Shown here in pieces: positions 6,457 to 14,205 of a stretch of DNA of 14,666 nt. This DNA comes from Candidatus Sumerlaeota bacterium (GTDB taxonomy: Bacteria; Sumerlaeota; T1SED10-198M): NCBI GenBank assembly GCA_003554345.1, contig PWGE01000150.1, forward strand, positions 1-14,666. The letters run 5' to 3'. The position numbers and the translations under genes are program-made. The stretch's first letter is position 1; every line of letters begins with the position of its first letter. The notes beneath the pieces are model-generated. The model had not been told where the DNA came from and did not search any database. It worked only from the letters and a program-made list of their open reading frames with translations.

Positions 6457-8073
6457 ATGAAAATCCTTCCTACAATTTTCTGTTTCCTGGCAATCTATCT
6501 GACAACTTTTTCTATCACCGCCGGGACTTTTGGCGGTACCGGCAGCGTAGATGACCCTTACCTGGTAGAAACAGCAGAGCAACTGAACAACGTCAGATAT
6601 TATTTGAACGCCCATTTCAAACAGGTGAGTGATATCGATTTGAGCGATTACGCTGAGGGTAAGGGATGGCAACCCATTGGAACGTGGAGAAATCGTTTTG
6701 CCGGCTCTTATGATGGTAACGGCTATACCATCACCAATCTTATAATCAATAGAACCGAGTTCAGTGACATTGGTTTATTTGGATGTACAGGAAGTACAGC
6801 CAGATTAGAAAATATTACACTGGAAGAAGTGCATATTGCAGGAGAAAAGTACGTGGGAAGCATAACAGGATATAATGATGGCAACATTCATAACACCCAT
6901 ATAACAGGAACAGTTTCGGGAAACAAAATGGTCGGTGGAATAGTGGGAGAAAATGATGAAAACGCATACATTACCAACAGCTCGGCTCACGCTACCGTTT
7001 CAGGAGAAGAAAGAGTTGGTGGTCTGGTTGGAGACAATATACTCGGAAGTATCAGCAGCAGTTACACTTCAGGGATCGTGACAGGTCATGAAAGAGTTGG
7101 CGGCTTAACAGGATTCAGTTCAGGAAGTATATCCAGTAGTTATGCTGAAAGTGAGGTTTCAGGAAGCCGGTATGCTGGTGGTTTGGTGGGACGAAACTGG
7201 TTTGGAAGCATTTTGAAGAGTTTAGCGACGGGCATCATTACCGGAGATAGGGATATTGGTGGCCTGATAGGGAGTAATTACCAGGGTCAAATCACCGGCA
7301 GCTATTATGATACAGAAACGACCCAACAAATCGACACTGGCAAAGGCATTCCCAAAAGCACGGAGGAGATGATGCAGAAGGACACCTTTGAAGAATGGGA
7401 CTTTGACAAAACATGGGATATTATCGAAGGAGAAACCTATCCTTTTTTACGGTGGGAAGGACCCATAGCGATTTTTGATGCAGAACCTCTGGCAGGAACG
7501 GTACCTCTGGCAGTAGATTTTAGAGATAAATCATCCGGAGATATTAATACATGGCACTGGAATTTTGGTGATAGCACCACTTCTGAAGAACAACATCCCA
7601 CTCATGAATATCAGGAAAAAGGCACCTATCCAGTCATCCTGACAGTAACCGGAGAATATGGTAAAGACACAGCCACGGTAGAAATCAGGGTTAAAGAAAA
7701 GTACGATGCAGAAATTGCAAGTTATGAAGTCCCCTCTCTGTATAAAAAACGTCATGAAAACATAACATTAACCCTGCGCAATACCGGAAGCAACACCTGG
7801 ATAAAAGATTCGCAGGTATATTTAGGGGCTGTAGACAATCAAGACAACCTCGCATCTTCTAAGAACTGGCGTATTAAACTTGAGCATGATGTGGCATCGA
7901 TGGAAACTCATACCTTTCATATTTCTGTCTATCCTCATGAAATCGGTTTATTCACCACTGAATGGCAAATGCTCAAAGAGGGTGAATTCTGGTTCGGAGA
8001 AAAGTTCAGCAAAGAAGTAGAAGTCACCCAGAGGACCCACATCGGAAACAAATTATGGCAGAGATTCCAATAG
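6457..8073 (+). CDS. Secreted GLUG-repeat, PKD and four-tryptophan (NBR1-like Ig) domain protein
   Basis: A 538-residue exported protein. Residues 1-22 form a signal peptide (Lys, then a hydrophobic core, with likely cleavage after ITA). Residues 25-110 resemble the N-terminal part of GLUG proteins. Six GLUG repeats follow (about 127-285) with the core V/I-x-G-x-x-x-x-G-G-L-V-G, then a PKD domain (about 336-413) with WHWNFGD and HPTHEYQEKGTYPV. The C-terminal domain (about 416-524) has four tryptophans (W448, W471, W503, W512) and fits the NBR1-like Ig fold, also called the four-tryptophan domain. No LPXTG motif, C-terminal sorting signal or catalytic domain is seen. It probably acts outside the cytoplasm in adhesion or glycan/protein binding. 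The gene stands alone with its own promoter; its ribosome site is weak (purine-rich GAAGAAGAG). Domain calls are good; the function is inferred. Confidence 0.85.
   Translation: MKILPTIFCFLAIYLTTFSITAGTFGGTGSVDDPYLVETAEQLNNVRYYLNAHFKQVSDIDLSDYAEGKGWQPIGTWRNRFAGSYDGNGYTITNLIINRTEFSDIGLFGCTGSTARLENITLEEVHIAGEKYVGSITGYNDGNIHNTHITGTVSGNKMVGGIVGENDENAYITNSSAHATVSGEERVGGLVGDNILGSISSSYTSGIVTGHERVGGLTGFSSGSISSSYAESEVSGSRYAGGLVGRNWFGSILKSLATGIITGDRDIGGLIGSNYQGQITGSYYDTETTQQIDTGKGIPKSTEEMMQKDTFEEWDFDKTWDIIEGETYPFLRWEGPIAIFDAEPLAGTVPLAVDFRDKSSGDINTWHWNFGDSTTSEEQHPTHEYQEKGTYPVILTVTGEYGKDTATVEIRVKEKYDAEIASYEVPSLYKKRHENITLTLRNTGSNTWIKDSQVYLGAVDNQDNLASSKNWRIKLEHDVASMETHTFHISVYPHEIGLFTTEWQMLKEGEFWFGEKFSKEVEVTQRTHIGNKLWQRFQ
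6835..7281 (+). repeat. Six GLUG repeats within the secreted protein gene
   Basis: The units start at residues 127, 153, 181, 208, 234 and 261, a period of 26-28 residues (about 80 bases). Each begins with (V/I)xG, then xxxxGG(L/I)xG, and ends with a serine/threonine-rich turn. The DNA has diverged between units, so this is an old protein repeat and not a recent tandem duplication. Confidence 0.8.
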
Positions 8074-8206
8074 GTTGAGAAAAGATAATCGTTAAAAGAG
8101 TCTTGCGGGAAAATCATTTCTTTCTGACCGGGAACAGTTATAGAAAACGCCGATAATATATTTCACTTTTATCAATTCAGAATCTTTCATGCATCAATAA
8201 TTTGTA

Positions 8207-8734
8207 CTAAAAAATACAGATACCCAACAAGCCGCTTCCCAGTATGACGAGGAAAGGATGAATTTTTCCTTCAAAAGCAACAAGAAAGGCAAAGGCAGCA
8301 ATTCCCGTCATTATTTCCGGTATCCCGTTCATCACTGCAGTTCCGTATGACCAAACAGCGAATATAATGAGACTCAACACGCCCATTTGCAAACCCTGCC
8401 GGATTTTAAGAACGTGGGAACTGGTTTGTACTTTCTCCAGAAAAGGTGTTAAAGCGGTTAATATTGTCAGAGAAGGTAATACTACGGCCACTGTGGCGGT
8501 CAGAGAACCGAGAAAGCTTCCCAGGCGAAACCCCACAAAAGTGGCCGAATTAATAGCTATCGGACCGGGCGTTATCTGAGCTATTGCCACCAATCCTGCC
8601 ATTTCTTCAAAACCCAACCAATTGTGTTTTTCCACAATCTCATGTTGAATAAGGGGAATAGTAACCAATCCTCCACCATACGCCCCCAGGGCTATCAGGA
8701 CAAAGCTTCCGAATAAACGAAACAGACCGGCCAA
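8207..8734 (-). CDS. Chromate transporter (CHR) family protein, second half-size subunit
   Basis: A 175-residue membrane protein with about five to six hydrophobic helices. It shows the CHR-family signatures ALGAYGGGLVTIPLIQHE (15-32) and QITPGPIAINSATFVG (53-68). Full-length ChrA is about 400 residues with two homologous halves; here the halves are separate genes, as in short-chain ChrA pairs, which act together. The open frame reaches 8839, inside the upstream gene, but the start is placed at TTG (8732-8734). There GGAGGAG lies eight bases upstream, and the protein then begins AGLFRLFGS, as CHR proteins do. The family exports chromate, but in a bacterium of this type another oxyanion is equally possible. 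The gap to the upstream half is 34 bases. Confidence 0.85.
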   Translation of the reverse strand: MAGLFRLFGSFVLIALGAYGGGLVTIPLIQHEIVEKHNWLGFEEMAGLVAIAQITPGPIAINSATFVGFRLGSFLGSLTATVAVVLPSLTILTALTPFLEKVQTSSHVLKIRQGLQMGVLSLIIFAVWSYGTAVMNGIPEIMTGIAAFAFLVAFEGKIHPFLVILGSGLLGICIF

Positions 8735-8742
8735 TATTATTT

Positions 8743-8749
8743 CTCCTCC
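8743..8749 (-). promoter_or_regulatory. Ribosome binding site that supports a TTG start of the second CHR gene
   Basis: The - strand reads GGAGGAG here, eight bases before TTG 8734-8732. It lies between the stop of the upstream CHR gene (8769) and this start. No ATG or GTG in the frame has a comparable site. Confidence 0.7.
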
Positions 8750-8768
8750 GGTTTTACTCTTGTCATTA

Positions 8769-9332
8769 TCAACGATCGCTATTCTGAGTGTTTTTCGCCG
8801 TAAAGGTATGCCAGGTATATCCCACCACACCACACACAATAACCGCCCATACAGGATGCATTCCTAAAACGGCAATAACCACTAAGCCTACAGCGCATAC
8901 CAGCATATTACGATAATCGCGCACATATTTTCTTCCAAAAGTATAGGCAGCAAAACCCAGCAAACCAGCGACCCCTATGGCACATCCTTTCAGAAAAGAA
9001 GCCACCACAGGATGGCTGAAATAGGGCATGGCCACAGTAGCAATAAGAAGAATAACCAGAAAAGAGGGGAGAACCGTTCCCATAATAGCAGCAAAAGACC
9101 CCCCTTTACCACGCAGACGCCTCCCCTGCAAAAAAGCCAGGTTTACTGCAATGACACCGGGAATGAGGGTGGCAGTAGAAAGCTCTGAAAGGAAGTCCTC
9201 ATCTTTAATCCAGCGCCGCTGTAAGACCAGTTCGTGCCTGATAACCGTGGCCATAGCCAGACCACCACCCAGCGTAAAGAGACCTATCCGAAAGAAGGTC
9301 CAGAAAATAGTCCAATATCGGGGAGTTTTCAT
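8769..9332 (-). CDS. Chromate transporter (CHR) family protein, first half-size subunit
   Basis: A 187-residue membrane protein and partner of the CHR half encoded just downstream. Visible family motifs are FRIGLFTLGGGLAMATVIRHE (14-34, the N-terminal CHR signature), LIPGVIAVNLAFLQG (56-70) and GTVLPSFLVILL (85-96), plus further hydrophobic helices at about 110-130 and 145-172. The start is the ATG at 9330-9332, with GAGG six bases before it. A TTG directly upstream is in frame but worse placed. The start codon overlaps the stop of a small open frame (TGATG, 9330-9334), which suggests coupled translation if that frame is real. The two proteins should form one transporter. Confidence 0.87.
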   Translation of the reverse strand: MKTPRYWTIFWTFFRIGLFTLGGGLAMATVIRHELVLQRRWIKDEDFLSELSTATLIPGVIAVNLAFLQGRRLRGKGGSFAAIMGTVLPSFLVILLIATVAMPYFSHPVVASFLKGCAIGVAGLLGFAAYTFGRKYVRDYRNMLVCAVGLVVIAVLGMHPVWAVIVCGVVGYTWHTFTAKNTQNSDR

Positions 9333-9481
9333 CAAACACCTCTTGAAGAATGAGCTTTTTTATGCAGTATCCTGAATAAGTTCTTCAGAACGTCATAATG
9401 TCCGATATTTTGGGAATTCTTTTCCACTTTTCTCAAAGCCGCCTCTAACACTATCCGAACCATTTCAAATACAACCACCAT
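9332..9481 (-). CDS. Possible 49-residue protein coupled to the CHR transporter genes
   Basis: The frame starts at ATG 9479-9481 (a second ATG is at 9461-9463) and its TGA overlaps the ATG of the CHR gene as TGATG. The sequence reads as two amphipathic helices (for example FEMVRIVLEAALRKVE) with a basic C-terminus. No family is recognised. There is no strong ribosome site, only GAGAGA next to the ATG. The case for it is the TGATG overlap and its fit in the 183-bp gap between two co-directional genes. Its weak start is the case against. Confidence 0.35.
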   Translation of the reverse strand: MVVVFEMVRIVLEAALRKVEKNSQNIGHYDVLKNLFRILHKKAHSSRGV

Positions 9482-9515
9482 TCTCTCACAAACCAGGCAA
9501 TACTTCTTTTTCCGG

Positions 9516-10574
9516 TTATCGTGACCATCGTTCCCGGGCAGGAGGCATTTCCGGGAATGGCACGTGTGGTTCTTTCTGATACCAGTAGGCAACCGAAGCA
9601 ATATCATCAGTCAGGGGACGAAACTTATTATCAGGTCCGATACCAAGGGCCTGAACGGTCACCTGAATATCTTTTTTAAAGTATATGGGATCCGGGATAT
9701 GCCAGCGATAAAGGGCATGTCGAGGGACCTCTCCTGCTTGTGCTCTCTGCAGAGGATAACCCAGAAAAGGGGTATTAAAAGTGCCATGGGTAAAACACCA
9801 GGCTCCACCAAAATAGTCTTCTGTACCGGTCCCGCAAATGGTGGGATGCTCCTGGTCTCCATCAATATAGAATTTCACTTCACCTTCACCCCACCAACCC
9901 CTGGTAAACTGTGTCCATGCCAGGAAAGTGCCCACATATTGTCCCTGTCCTTTGACGGAATCCAGAATAGTGTACTCGGGATTATCGTGCGTTGTCATAT
10001 CCCGCCGCCACTGAGCATGCAAGGTGCCGATATTTTCAGGAAGTTCCCCCCTGGCAAAGGTCACCTGGTAAAAGAAACCATCAATATCTTCCTCGTGTTG
10101 ACTTTCAAGCGTTATCCGACAATGTTTTTTGAAGGGCATCTGCCAGTAAGAATTAAAGCCACCTTCAGAATTGGAACATACCGGAATGGATTGCACAGGA
10201 TATCTCAATTCATGACCATTTGCAAAGAAATCCCCCAACGGCGTTTCAATAGAAGGATGCTTTTCCCCATCCCAGTAAAAACGAAGAATACAATTCCTGT
10301 AAGCCTTTGTAGAAACTGTACACCAGATATGCTGAATAACGGCCGGTCCTTCAATATCGGCAACAGTGAAGGTTTCTCCTGCCCGCAATTTCACATAAGG
10401 GCGGACCTTCCAGCCTTTTCCCATGTGAGAGGCAAAATTATTTGTATCGGGGACAGCACGGGCTCCCCCGCCTTTTTTCCCTTCCGGATTTTCCGCCGTA
10501 ATGGAATAGGTTTCAAAACCCCTGATCAAAGGAAGGTTCGTCAGCATCGAACCCGGCGTTAACAAATGATCCAT
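9516..10574 (-). CDS. DUF2961 / GH172-type glycoside hydrolase
   Basis: A 352-residue protein matching DUF2961 along its whole length, the family on which glycoside hydrolase family GH172 was founded (alpha-fructofuranosidase/difructose dianhydride enzymes and D-arabinofuranosidases). Typical motifs are NFASHMGKGWKVRPY (46-60), IQHIWCT (80-86), WDGEKHPSIETPLGDFFANG (101-120), GWWGEGEVKFYIDGD (226-240) and GTGTEDYFGGAW (248-259). Glutamates E230 or E232 and E252 in the last two motifs are the likely catalytic pair, by comparison with the family. No signal peptide is seen, so it appears cytoplasmic, which suggests an imported oligosaccharide substrate. The start has AAAGGAG (complement of 10584-10590) nine bases upstream. 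It follows the GtrA-family gene by 20 bases and is probably co-transcribed. The substrate is unknown. Confidence 0.87.
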   Translation of the reverse strand: MDHLLTPGSMLTNLPLIRGFETYSITAENPEGKKGGGARAVPDTNNFASHMGKGWKVRPYVKLRAGETFTVADIEGPAVIQHIWCTVSTKAYRNCILRFYWDGEKHPSIETPLGDFFANGHELRYPVQSIPVCSNSEGGFNSYWQMPFKKHCRITLESQHEEDIDGFFYQVTFARGELPENIGTLHAQWRRDMTTHDNPEYTILDSVKGQGQYVGTFLAWTQFTRGWWGEGEVKFYIDGDQEHPTICGTGTEDYFGGAWCFTHGTFNTPFLGYPLQRAQAGEVPRHALYRWHIPDPIYFKKDIQVTVQALGIGPDNKFRPLTDDIASVAYWYQKEPHVPFPEMPPARERWSR

Positions 10575-10594
10575 AATTTCTGGCTCCTTTCTTT

Positions 10595-11128
10595 TCAGTC
10601 TTTTTGTCCGGGACCCATCCAGGGGCTTTCCTGAGAAAGTACGGGCTCAGTATAAATAAAAACAAATTTTCTGTCAAGAAAATATTTTGTGAGGTATCCA
10701 ATCGAGAGCCCCACTACAGCCCCTGCATATTTTGCCCATTCGCCATCGAAATAGAAATCAAAGCCTATCTCAAAGCCCCAGAAAATAAGGGTGGTAAAGA
10801 CCCCCATGAAGGAATACAGTAAAAACTTCTGAAAGTCTTCGCGTTTACGTTTCGTGATATAATAAAAAATATATTTTTTGTCAAGATAATATTTTACCAG
10901 CAATCCACTGAGTGTTCCCCACGCCATACCAAAGTAGAGACGCAGGTCATCCCCGGGAAGAATAGTCACTGAAAGAGTATAAACCTCCCTGATTACCGGC
11001 AGAGATAACCATGGTTCAATTGCAGGAAACATTCGGTCATAAAAAGCAAAGGAAACAAACTGCGTAAAAAGATTAACAACAGTTGCAATAACCGCAAAGA
11101 AACTGTATTTAGCGGCAAGATAAAACAT
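10595..11128 (-). CDS. GtrA-family polytopic membrane protein
   Basis: A 177-residue protein with four hydrophobic helices (about 9-30, 62-82, 101-123 and 132-150). It fits the GtrA family, whose members are tied to moving or anchoring lipid-linked sugars for surface glycan synthesis. The pattern KYYLDKKYIF (79-88) after helix 2 recurs as KYFLDRKFVF (148-157) after helix 4; such paired basic/aromatic motifs are usual in GtrA proteins and may show an old duplication. The start at 11128 has only a purine-rich stretch (AGAAGAAG) as ribosome site. An extended -10 promoter lies 45-54 bases upstream. It heads a unit with the DUF2961 gene, suggesting that both act on related glycans. Confidence 0.8.
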   Translation of the reverse strand: MFYLAAKYSFFAVIATVVNLFTQFVSFAFYDRMFPAIEPWLSLPVIREVYTLSVTILPGDDLRLYFGMAWGTLSGLLVKYYLDKKYIFYYITKRKREDFQKFLLYSFMGVFTTLIFWGFEIGFDFYFDGEWAKYAGAVVGLSIGYLTKYFLDRKFVFIYTEPVLSQESPWMGPGQKD

Positions 11129-11172
11129 CTTCTTCTATCCCCTGGTCAAACGCTTATTTTTCGCAGAAAAGT

Positions 11173-11181
11173 ATTATAGCA
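11173..11181 (-). promoter_or_regulatory. Extended -10 promoter for the GtrA/DUF2961 unit
   Basis: The - strand reads TGCTATAAT, a perfect extended -10 element. No TTGACA-like -35 is seen, which extended -10 promoters can do without. Transcription would start near 11166, about 38 bases before the GtrA start codon. Its presence in the 165-bp gap supports a new transcript beginning here. Confidence 0.6.
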
Positions 11182-11293
11182 ATTTATCAGCAAAAAACGG
11201 GCATTATTGTGTACTGCTTGCTTCTTTCAGCCAATAACCCAGCCAGCAACAACTTCATTCCCAACAACACGACTACCCCTCTTGCCTTCAAAG

Positions 11294-11740
11294 TCAGCAG
11301 CTTCCCACGATATGCCGGGTACACCTGAGCACTATAGCATTGACACGTTGCCGGTAAAAGTCCTGCCGGGCTAATACAAGATACAAAGAAGCGCCTATCA
11401 TGTTTGCCACAATATCGCCCGGCGAAGGATTACGTCCCGGGATATATGACTGTTGGATTTCATCATGAAAGGCAAACAGCACTGCAAAACCCAGAACAAA
11501 AAGCCACTGCGGGCGGCTGAGCTGATTTTTATGGAAACGAAGGCACCAATCAGTACAAAAAGCCAAAACAGCATACAGGAACAGGTGAGCCACCTTATCC
11601 TGGAGCGGAAAAAAGAAAAAAGGATCGACCCTTTTCCCCGGCAGCATGGACAAACACACTATTATCGCACACCATCCCAGCCATACTGCTGTCCAGAGTA
11701 CAATTCTTTTTCGATTCAAATGAGCACTTTCACCTGACAT
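11294..11740 (-). CDS. VanZ-family membrane protein
   Basis: A 148-residue protein with four hydrophobic helices and the VanZ-family motifs LSMLPGKR (30-37), DKVAHLFLYAVLAF (48-61) and DEIQQSYIPGRNPSPGDIVAN (93-113; H/Q, PGR and D positions typical). VanZ domains are widespread small membrane proteins; most have no link to vancomycin resistance and their role is poorly known. The ATG at 11740 lies inside the phosphorylase gene and lacks a ribosome site. The alternative TTG at 11717-11719 overlaps the phosphorylase stop (TTGA), has AGGTGA ten bases upstream and would give MNRKRIVLW, which fits the family well. It is co-transcribed with the phosphorylase gene. Confidence 0.83.
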   Translation of the reverse strand: MSGESAHLNRKRIVLWTAVWLGWCAIIVCLSMLPGKRVDPFFFFPLQDKVAHLFLYAVLAFCTDWCLRFHKNQLSRPQWLFVLGFAVLFAFHDEIQQSYIPGRNPSPGDIVANMIGASLYLVLARQDFYRQRVNAIVLRCTRHIVGSC

Positions 11741-14190
11741 TGAGACACTTTTGAATCAGGAATGGGAATCACATTACCATCTAACGGCTTATTATCAACG
11801 GTTATTGAAGGTGTTTTCCTTTTTTCTTCTGCTTCTTTTTTTACTTCTATGTCATATCTCACGCCCCGGAATTCTCGCTCCACGCGGTACTGAGACCATT
11901 GCTCAGGAACATGAGGGGCAATACGCAACCCATCATACGTAGGTTGAATTCCCAGGATATGGTCAGTAGCATCCCGCAACATCCAGGTAGAGGAGCCGGT
12001 TAGCCAGGAATGAGAGCCCTGGCCATACGTCTCATGTTCGGGACTTGTCACATATTCGCAATATACATAAGGTTCCACCTCATAACGATCCCTATCGATC
12101 ACGGGATGCATGGGAAGAGCTTTACGATAATAGTCATAGGCAATCTCATTACGTCCCAGAAGACATTCAGCCAGCACAGCCCAGCTGACAGGATGATTGA
12201 ATATGGCTCCATTTTCTTTTTTGCCGGGCACACAACGCGTAGCAAGCCCCACATCAGAATTCACCCGGGTATATGCCGGGTCCATAATTTTGGGCCCTTT
12301 TGGAGTATCAAGATACTTGCGGACACTATCCATCGCCTTCAAGGCTCTTTCTCTGTCTGCAACCCCGCTGATAACAGCCCAACTCTGGACATTTAAAAAG
12401 ATTCGTCCCTCCTGATTACGGGAAGAACCGATAACTTCTCCCTTATCGTTTGTACCTCGTATATACCATTCTCCATCCCAACAATGCTCATTAATAGCCT
12501 GGGCCACTTTATCATACCATTCTCTGTAATAGCGAGCCACCTTTTTTTCTCCCAGCCTTTCCGACAGCTCTGCAGTATCTTTTAAAATATAACATAGTTG
12601 TTGGGCAACCATGACACTTTCACCTTTACCTTCACGTCCCAGATAATCAAGGGTATCATTCCAGTCTCCGGGGCCAAACCGAGGCAAATAGCGTTCAGTA
12701 AGAGTACTCAATGCAAAATCAACGGCCAGATAAAGATGTTTTAATAAGGGACTGGAACCTTTTTCATCCTGAAAAGAAACAGATTGTTCCAGGATAGAAA
12801 AGTCATTGGTCTCCTTCAAGTACTCTATCACCGCCATGGGCAACCAGAGGGTGGTATCAGAGTGCCCGGTGCGTTCTCCACCGGAAGTCAGGGGATAGTA
12901 ACAGTGCATCACAGAACCATCTTTAAACTGATACGTGGCCATCTCCAGAATTCGCTGCTTTACCCAATCTTTCTTCTGAGCCAGCAGAGGGCCCAGGATA
13001 TCCTGACAGGAATCGCGGTAACCTCGTCCAAAAAGAACGCCCCCGTGATGATAAGAAGCATCCCTGGAAAACAAAAAGGTGACTTTAGTCTGATTCTGGT
13101 TCCAGACATTTACCATGTTCTGCATAATTTTATCCGGCAACTTGACCTGCATCTTATCCAGGTAGCTGTGACCTTCTTTCTTCACCTCTTCCAGAGCTTT
13201 TGCAGGAGCACCCGGTTTTCTTAACGTATTCACAATCTTTCCTGCTTCCTGGACAAAAGGCTCTTTTGCCAGTTGTGCCTGAGACATTTCTTTGAGATAT
13301 TGCTTATCATCGGTCTTTTCTACCACACCAAGGAAAAATGAAAGATCCTTTTTCTCACCAGGCTGGAGGGTAATAGAACCCTGCAAAGCAGCCACACAAT
13401 CGCCTGATGTTACCAGCGTATTATCCAGGCGGGATTTTTCCAGCCCCACCGGATTAGCTTCACCCCTCCAGCGTCCATAGAAGCTGGACAGGGAGGTCTG
13501 GAAAGAACGAACCGGTAAAGTGCTGGCATTAAACACCCATCTGTCCCATGCTCTGTTTGCCTGTTGCACAGTAGGACCATTATAAGTCACCCAGTATCTT
13601 TTTGTCAAAAACAAAACCTCATCCTGCTGAAAATAACAGGCTTCATTAAAATGCTTATCATTAGGCTGATTGATTAAATCCACCAGCGCATGTCCCAGAC
13701 ACATTTCTGCAAAAGAATAAATATCCAGCTGCTGCTCTTCTCCACTTACATTCTCCAGGGAAACCTTCCAGATTTCCATATTTTCCTCTTTATGAACAAA
13801 ATAAGTAACCCAGGAGCGCATTCCAAAGGCTTGCATCATAATGGTGGTATAATTCATGCCATGAAAACAGCGATACTCATCAAACGCATGAGCAGTAGGT
13901 TGCCAGGTAATTGACCAGTATTTCCCCTGTTTGTTTTTGAGATAAATATATCGTCCGGGTCGGTCAAAAGGAAAGGAATTATAGCGCCAGCGGGTTATCC
14001 TGCTATCCTTAGGAGAACGATAAAAGCTATATCCCCCTCCCACATGAGATATTAAACCATTATACCTGCCATTTGTCATATAATTGACCCAGGGAAGTGG
14101 GGTTTGAGGGTTAGTAATAACAAATTCCTTATTTTTTTCATCAAAATAACCATACTCATTTTCTAAAAAAGCCTTATCACTGAACTGCAT
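11716..14190 (-). CDS. GH94 disaccharide phosphorylase (cellobiose/chitobiose phosphorylase-like)
   Basis: An 824-residue cytosolic inverting phosphorylase of family GH94, a normal length for cellobiose and chitobiose phosphorylases. The N-terminal beta-sandwich (about 1-290) is followed by a helical linker, the (alpha/alpha)6 barrel (about 310-740) and a small C-terminal beta domain. Landmark motifs are FGRGYRDSCQDILG (387-400), TGHSDTTLWLP (441-451), GDWNDTLD (508-515, D512 being the expected general acid), EPYVYCEYV (706-714) and SHSWLTGSSTWM (726-737). The enzyme would split a beta-linked disaccharide with phosphate to give an alpha-sugar 1-phosphate plus the free sugar. The substrate cannot be fixed by eye. 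The phosphohexomutase gene ends 15 bases upstream and can use the sugar phosphate. AAAGGAG (complement of 14197-14203) lies six bases before the ATG. Confidence 0.92.
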   Translation of the reverse strand: MQFSDKAFLENEYGYFDEKNKEFVITNPQTPLPWVNYMTNGRYNGLISHVGGGYSFYRSPKDSRITRWRYNSFPFDRPGRYIYLKNKQGKYWSITWQPTAHAFDEYRCFHGMNYTTIMMQAFGMRSWVTYFVHKEENMEIWKVSLENVSGEEQQLDIYSFAEMCLGHALVDLINQPNDKHFNEACYFQQDEVLFLTKRYWVTYNGPTVQQANRAWDRWVFNASTLPVRSFQTSLSSFYGRWRGEANPVGLEKSRLDNTLVTSGDCVAALQGSITLQPGEKKDLSFFLGVVEKTDDKQYLKEMSQAQLAKEPFVQEAGKIVNTLRKPGAPAKALEEVKKEGHSYLDKMQVKLPDKIMQNMVNVWNQNQTKVTFLFSRDASYHHGGVLFGRGYRDSCQDILGPLLAQKKDWVKQRILEMATYQFKDGSVMHCYYPLTSGGERTGHSDTTLWLPMAVIEYLKETNDFSILEQSVSFQDEKGSSPLLKHLYLAVDFALSTLTERYLPRFGPGDWNDTLDYLGREGKGESVMVAQQLCYILKDTAELSERLGEKKVARYYREWYDKVAQAINEHCWDGEWYIRGTNDKGEVIGSSRNQEGRIFLNVQSWAVISGVADRERALKAMDSVRKYLDTPKGPKIMDPAYTRVNSDVGLATRCVPGKKENGAIFNHPVSWAVLAECLLGRNEIAYDYYRKALPMHPVIDRDRYEVEPYVYCEYVTSPEHETYGQGSHSWLTGSSTWMLRDATDHILGIQPTYDGLRIAPHVPEQWSQYRVEREFRGVRYDIEVKKEAEEKRKTPSITVDNKPLDGNVIPIPDSKVSQCQVKVLI

Positions 14191-14205
14191 GCTTAACTCC
14201 TTTAT

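Noticed and set aside
8074-8206. Terminator between the secreted-protein gene and the second CHR gene
   Set aside because: I looked for a stem with T-run on both strands and found none that convinces.
8735-8839. Longer second CHR protein starting at 8839
   Set aside because: The extra 35 residues overlap the upstream CHR gene in another frame and do not look like a CHR N-terminus; TTG 8734 has a strong ribosome site.
9564-10562. Open + strand frame of 332 codons
   Set aside because: It lies wholly opposite the DUF2961 gene, which has clear family motifs. The antisense translation resembles no protein and has no ribosome site.
11294-11740. Vancomycin/teicoplanin resistance gene
   Set aside because: VanZ domains are common and mostly unrelated to resistance. 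No vanHAX-type genes are present.
12010-13224. Several + strand frames of 70-146 codons opposite the GH94 gene
   Set aside because: They are shadows of the phosphorylase coding frame, and none shows a motif or ribosome site.
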